Source: Sva-07 sp963716235
GTDB taxonomy: Bacteria; Actinomycetota; Acidimicrobiia; Acidimicrobiales; Ilumatobacteraceae
Assembly: GCA_963716235.1 (NCBI GenBank)
Contig: CAVQTE010000022.1
Location: 62,001-126,000 of the forward strand
DNA length: 64,000 nucleotides
Direction of reading: 5' to 3'
Below are positions 60,717-64,000 of the stretch, one piece after another (within the stretch, counting starts at the first letter, position 1; every line of letters begins with the position of its first letter). A program made the position numbers and the translations under genes. The notes below the pieces were generated by a model. The model was given only the letters and a program-made list of their open reading frames with translations. It had not been told where the DNA came from and did not search any database.

Positions 60717-61540
60717 ATGTTCGAGTTGTCAGCACATGGGACCGATGTCCACGTCGGAACAGGTCCGCAGTATCCGTGGGGTGGGCTCTACGGTGGCCAG
60801 ATCGTTGCGCAGGCCCTGCGCGCGGCGACACTGTCGGTCGAACCAGACCTGGAACCGCATTCGATACGTGCCTATTTCATCCGCCGCGGTGACCACGCCG
60901 AGCCAGTCAGATATGAAGTCGACCGCATCCGAAATGGCCGGAGTTTTGCCACCCGACGTATCGTCGCCCGTCAGGCCATTGGCGCAATTCTGAATGCCGA
61001 ATGTTCCTTTCAACGCCCCGAGGCTGCTGCACTCGTCCAGACGATCACGATGCCCGACGTCCCGGTGCCCGACGAACTCGACCAGTCGTCGTGGACGGCG
61101 ACGTTCGATCGTCACTCCGTGCCACCCGAGCAGGTCGCCGGCGGCTCGCGCGACGGCGCCGGCCGTTCGGTGGCGTGGATGAAGGTGAACGACGACCTCG
61201 GTGATCCGACCGATCCGGCGGCACAGTTGATGCATCGTTGCTGGCTGGCGTACCTGAGCGACGACCTGCCGACGGACGCGGTCATCCGGGCCCTTCCGCA
61301 GGTCGACGAAGCGGACCACGATCTGTTCTGCGCGAGCCTCGACCACACCATCTGGTTCCATCGTCCGTTGCGCGCCGATCGATGGCATCTCCACGACTTC
61401 GCCTGCCACCACTACGTGGGGGACGCGGGTTGTCGATCGGTCACATCTTCAGCGACGACGGCGTGCACGTGGCCACCGTCGCTCAAGAAGTTCTGGTCCG
61501 CGACGTCCGCGACCGCTCCGACGGTCCTCAGCCGAGCTGA
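60717..61540 (+). pseudogene. tesB: Acyl-CoA thioesterase II (TesB), frameshifted near the 3' end
   Basis: A double-hotdog acyl-CoA thioesterase. The first frame (60717 to about 61420) encodes WGGLYGGQIVAQALRAATLSV, HSIRAYFIRRGD, and SLDHTIWFHRPLRAD. At a run of five G (61418-61422) the family sequence continues one base back, as GGRGLSIGHIFSDDGVHVATVAQEVLVR, ending at 61540. One extra G would restore the frame. Without it, the C-terminal block with the conserved Gln (AQE) is lost. This could be a sequencing indel, a true mutation, or frameshifting on the G run. The ATG follows no ribosome site, so the mRNA may be leaderless. Confidence 0.8.
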
Positions 61541-61555
61541 CCTAACCTGCCCGGC

Positions 61556-62134
61556 GTGTCGTCGCTGCCTCCACTCTCACCGGTTCTCGAAACGCTCCGC
61601 TCGCACGTGATGGAGCACTCGGTCAAGCACGGCGAGTTCGTCCTCAAGTCGGGTGCAACGAGCAGCTGGTTCCTCGACACCAAGCAGACAGCGTGTCGGC
61701 CCGACGGCATCATCGCAGCGGCCGATGCGATCCTCGAGGTGTTCGGCGACGTGATCGACGACATCGACGCGATCGGCGGCTTGACCATGGGCAGCGACCC
61801 TGTGGCCTACGGGGTGGCCGCAGTTGCCGCCACCCGGGGCCACCGGATGCGCAGCTTCAGCGTGCGCAAGGAGGCCAAGCTCGGCGGCATCACGGGGCGT
61901 ATCGCCGGTGCGCTGCAGCCCGGCGACCGGGTGCTGGTCACCGAGGACACGACCACCCGGGGTACGTCGCTGATCGAAGCGGCCGACGAGATCGCCGCCT
62001 ACGGAGCGGTACCGGTGTGGATGACGGTGCTCGTCGATCGTGGTGGCACGTGCGCTGCTCTGGCCATCGAGCACGGCATCGACTATCGACCGCTCCTGAC
62101 AGCGCCCGACCTCGGGTTCGGCTATGGCACCTGA
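61556..62134 (+). CDS. pyrE: Orotate phosphoribosyltransferase
   Basis: A 192-residue type I phosphoribosyltransferase adding ribose-5-phosphate to orotate in pyrimidine synthesis. FVLKSGATSSWFLDTKQTA is the orotate-binding strand region, GGLTMGSDPVAYGVAAVA the second, and the PRPP motif is VLVTEDTTTRGTSLIEA. GTG at 61556. It overlaps the convergent FAD-dehydrogenase gene by 13 bp. Actinobacterial orphan pyrE is common; the other pyr genes are not here. Confidence 0.93.
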   Translation: MSSLPPLSPVLETLRSHVMEHSVKHGEFVLKSGATSSWFLDTKQTACRPDGIIAAADAILEVFGDVIDDIDAIGGLTMGSDPVAYGVAAVAATRGHRMRSFSVRKEAKLGGITGRIAGALQPGDRVLVTEDTTTRGTSLIEAADEIAAYGAVPVWMTVLVDRGGTCAALAIEHGIDYRPLLTAPDLGFGYGT

Positions 62135-63540
62135 AGAGTCGGCGCGCTCGGGTCGAGTACGCCGGGGTTGAGGATCCGGTTGGGGTCGAGCGCTCGACGG
62201 AGTGCCCCCTGCGCGTCGAGATCGGCACGGGAACGAACGAGGTGGAGCCACTCGGTCTTGGCGACGCCGATCCCGTGCTCGGCCGAGATCGTGCCGCCGA
62301 GCCGGGCGACCGCCGGGAGGACCGACTCGGCGATGGCCCTTGGCGCGGTTGCCCCGAGGAAGTTGAGGTGAAGGTTGCCTTCCGCGAGATGGCCGAACGG
62401 GATGAGCCTGGCTGCGTCGTCGGCCGCCGCACGGTGCGCGATGTCGAGCAACTCGGCGACGGCGCCAAGGGGGACCGCCACATCGAGCTTGTAGGTCGGC
62501 ACCCCGAGTGTGCTCGCCGCTGCAGCGATCGCGTCGGTGATCCGGTCGCGGAACTGCACCAGGTGGTGACGTTGCGTCGGGGCGACCGCCACAGCGCTGT
62601 CGACCACACCCGACGCACGGGTGAGCGCTGCTGCGAGTTCGTCGCTCGGGTCGGAGTGATCGGCGCACTCGACGAGCAGCACCGTACCGTTCGTCACGAC
62701 GTCGATCGGAGGCGTTGCGCCGAGATGTCCAGCGACGAGGTCGAACGCTTCGGGCTGGATGATTTCAATCGAGTCCAGGGAACCGAGCCGGTGCCGGAGG
62801 TGTCCGACGAGGTCGACGGCATCATCGATGGTGGCCGTCGACAGCATCGCCGTGACGACGTGATCGAACCGGGGCACCAACCGCAGGCGCGCAGCCGTGA
62901 CGACCGCCAGCGTGCCTTCGGATCCGGTCAGCACCGACGGCCAGTGGAGCCCGACGGTCTCCTTCGGCAGGCCGGTGAGCGTTCCGACGATGGAGCCGTC
63001 GGCGAGCACTGCCTCGATACCGACGACCTGCTGGCGCATGGTGCCGTATCGCAGTACCCGTGAGCCACCGGCGTTCGTGGCGATCGCCCCGCCGACGGTG
63101 GCCGAGTCGCGGGCGGCGAAGTCGATTGGGGTGTCGAGCCCGACCTGTCCGGCTGCCGACTGCCACGCGGCGATCGTCGCGCCGGCACCTGCGGTCAACT
63201 GCATCGCGTTCGTGTCGACGTGGGTGATCGCATGGAGGCGTCGCAGCGAGAGAATGATCGGGGCCGGCCCGGGGCCGCTACGAGGCACACCTCCGCCGAC
63301 GAGCCCGGTGTTGCCACCCTGCGGCACGACCACGACGCCATGGTCGTTGCAGTGGCGGAGCACTGCGGCCACCTCGTCGGTCGCGGCCGGCCTGACCACC
63401 AGCGACGAGTGTCCGGTGTACCGACCGGTCCAGTCCGTCTCGTAGCCGGCGCGCATGTCGTCAGCGGCCAGGACATGTGCGTCGCCGACGAGTGCGACCA
63501 TCGCCTCGACCAGATTCGGCGTCGCCTGATCGAGCTCCAT
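62122..63540 (-). CDS. FAD-linked dehydrogenase, GlcD/D-2-hydroxyglutarate type
   Basis: A 472-residue flavoprotein of the VAO/PCMH family. FAD domain: VVVPQGGNTGLVGGGVP, DFAARDSATVGGAIATNAGG, VLRYGTMRQQVVGIEAVLADG, LLTGSEGTLAVVTAA-like (VLTGSEGTLAVV). Cap and C-terminal domain: IPFGHLAEGNLHLNFLG (metal-binding His residues) and ISAEHGIGVAKTEWL, LDPNRILNPG. The pattern fits D-2-hydroxyacid dehydrogenases (D-lactate, glycolate or D-2-hydroxyglutarate). ATG at 63540. Substrate unresolved. Confidence 0.88.
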   Translation of the reverse strand: MELDQATPNLVEAMVALVGDAHVLAADDMRAGYETDWTGRYTGHSSLVVRPAATDEVAAVLRHCNDHGVVVVPQGGNTGLVGGGVPRSGPGPAPIILSLRRLHAITHVDTNAMQLTAGAGATIAAWQSAAGQVGLDTPIDFAARDSATVGGAIATNAGGSRVLRYGTMRQQVVGIEAVLADGSIVGTLTGLPKETVGLHWPSVLTGSEGTLAVVTAARLRLVPRFDHVVTAMLSTATIDDAVDLVGHLRHRLGSLDSIEIIQPEAFDLVAGHLGATPPIDVVTNGTVLLVECADHSDPSDELAAALTRASGVVDSAVAVAPTQRHHLVQFRDRITDAIAAAASTLGVPTYKLDVAVPLGAVAELLDIAHRAAADDAARLIPFGHLAEGNLHLNFLGATAPRAIAESVLPAVARLGGTISAEHGIGVAKTEWLHLVRSRADLDAQGALRRALDPNRILNPGVLDPSAPTLQVP

Positions 63541-63631
63541 GGGCGGAGTGTGTCATGGCTGTGCACCGGCGTTTGCGTTCGACACGTGCTGCGCGACCTA
63601 CGATCGAGGTAGCTCGACGAAGGGGTGGATC

Positions 63632-64000
63632 ATGAGGATGGAACGTTTCTGGCGGTGGCTCGGTGTGGCACTGGGCAAGCACTGGAAGTTCGTCGCAGCC
63701 ATGGTCGTGGTGATCACGGTGCTGCTCGGGTTCGGGGCGCGCAACATCGACTTCGCGACCGGCCAGGACAGCTACCTCAACCCTGATTCGCAGATCGCCA
63801 TCGACAACGTGGCGTTTCAGAACGATTTCGGTGGCGAGACCGTCATCTTGCTGTTCACCTCGAACGACGGCTCCGACGTCAGCCAGCTCTACTCCGGAGC
63901 GAACCTCGACGAGCTCACGCGGATCACCGACGAACTCCACGACGTCGACGGCGCGGACGCCATCATCACGCCGCTGACATCGCTGGAGTACAGCGCCAGA
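63632..64000 (+). CDS. MMPL/RND-family transporter, N-terminal part (cut by window end)
   Basis: ATG at 63632 follows AAGGGG and opens a frame that stays open to the last base (123 codons). It starts MRMERFWRWLGVALGKHWKF, a basic stretch before TM1 (VAAMVVVITVLLGFGA), then extracytoplasmic sequence IDFATGQDSYLNPDSQ, FQNDFGGETVILLF and LTRITDELHDVDGAD. This is the N terminus of a large proton-driven MMPL/HAE3-like exporter, as found for lipids in actinobacteria and hopanoids elsewhere. The rest is outside the window. Confidence 0.85.
   Translation, partial: MRMERFWRWLGVALGKHWKFVAAMVVVITVLLGFGARNIDFATGQDSYLNPDSQIAIDNVAFQNDFGGETVILLFTSNDGSDVSQLYSGANLDELTRITDELHDVDGADAIITPLTSLEYSAR

Overview
The window is high-GC DNA that reads as an actinobacterium. 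The dnaK-grpE-dnaJ-hspR operon with a HAIR operator, the DUF2630 protein, the EtfD-like membrane Fe-S oxidoreductase and many GTG starts all point that way. Secreted proteins built from 'ARLFDTR...INGWFA' repeats, together with the overall gene mix, suggest an Acidimicrobiia member close to Ilumatobacter. That placement is inference, not a database result.

Layout. 1-5.1 kb: a translationally coupled signalling operon of two sensor kinases with complementary defects, a TRAP-type binding lipoprotein and a NarL-type regulator, followed by tRNA-Gly(CCC). 5.2-14.5 kb: metabolic and housekeeping genes (ferredoxin, PaiB-like flavoprotein, dcd, a DEAD-box helicase, an amidohydrolase, malQ, DUF2630, an EtfD-like oxidoreductase). 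14.6-19.2 kb: a stand-alone cyclic-nucleotide-binding protein and two secreted proteins, one a subtilisin broken by a frameshift and ending in near-identical G+T-rich repeats. 19.3-23.3 kb: an unusual peptidase M14/SLC13 permease fusion, then cdd. 23.3-27.5 kb: the dnaK heat-shock operon. 27.5-40.5 kb: a surface/secretion-like cluster of a PilM-like protein, an EssC/EccC-like protein with dead P-loops, a giant Ig-repeat protein, a transglutaminase-like protein lacking Cys and His, DUF58 and MoxR. 40.5-49.6 kb: a SWIM/SNF2 pair, a Baeyer-Villiger monooxygenase-esterase fusion, DUF1697, a luciferase-like oxidoreductase and a DUF3445 haem demethylase. 49.6-56.2 kb: clpB, an OmpR-type two-component pair, and an MFS exporter with its TetR regulator. 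56.2-64 kb: a HisD paralogue, purA-purB, a conserved actinobacterial protein, a frameshifted tesB, pyrE, a GlcD-type dehydrogenase and the start of an MMPL transporter.

The two strongest candidates for undescribed biology are these. (1) In the first operon, one kinase has an intact ATPase but no acceptor His, and the other has the acceptor His but a ruined ATPase. The pair looks built to work in trans beneath a binding-protein input. (2) The 27.5-40.5 kb cluster has several members that keep the fold of an enzyme but have lost its catalytic residues. No gene-free stretch longer than 300 bases was found. Intergenic hairpins, one dispersed 54-bp element and several operators are listed.
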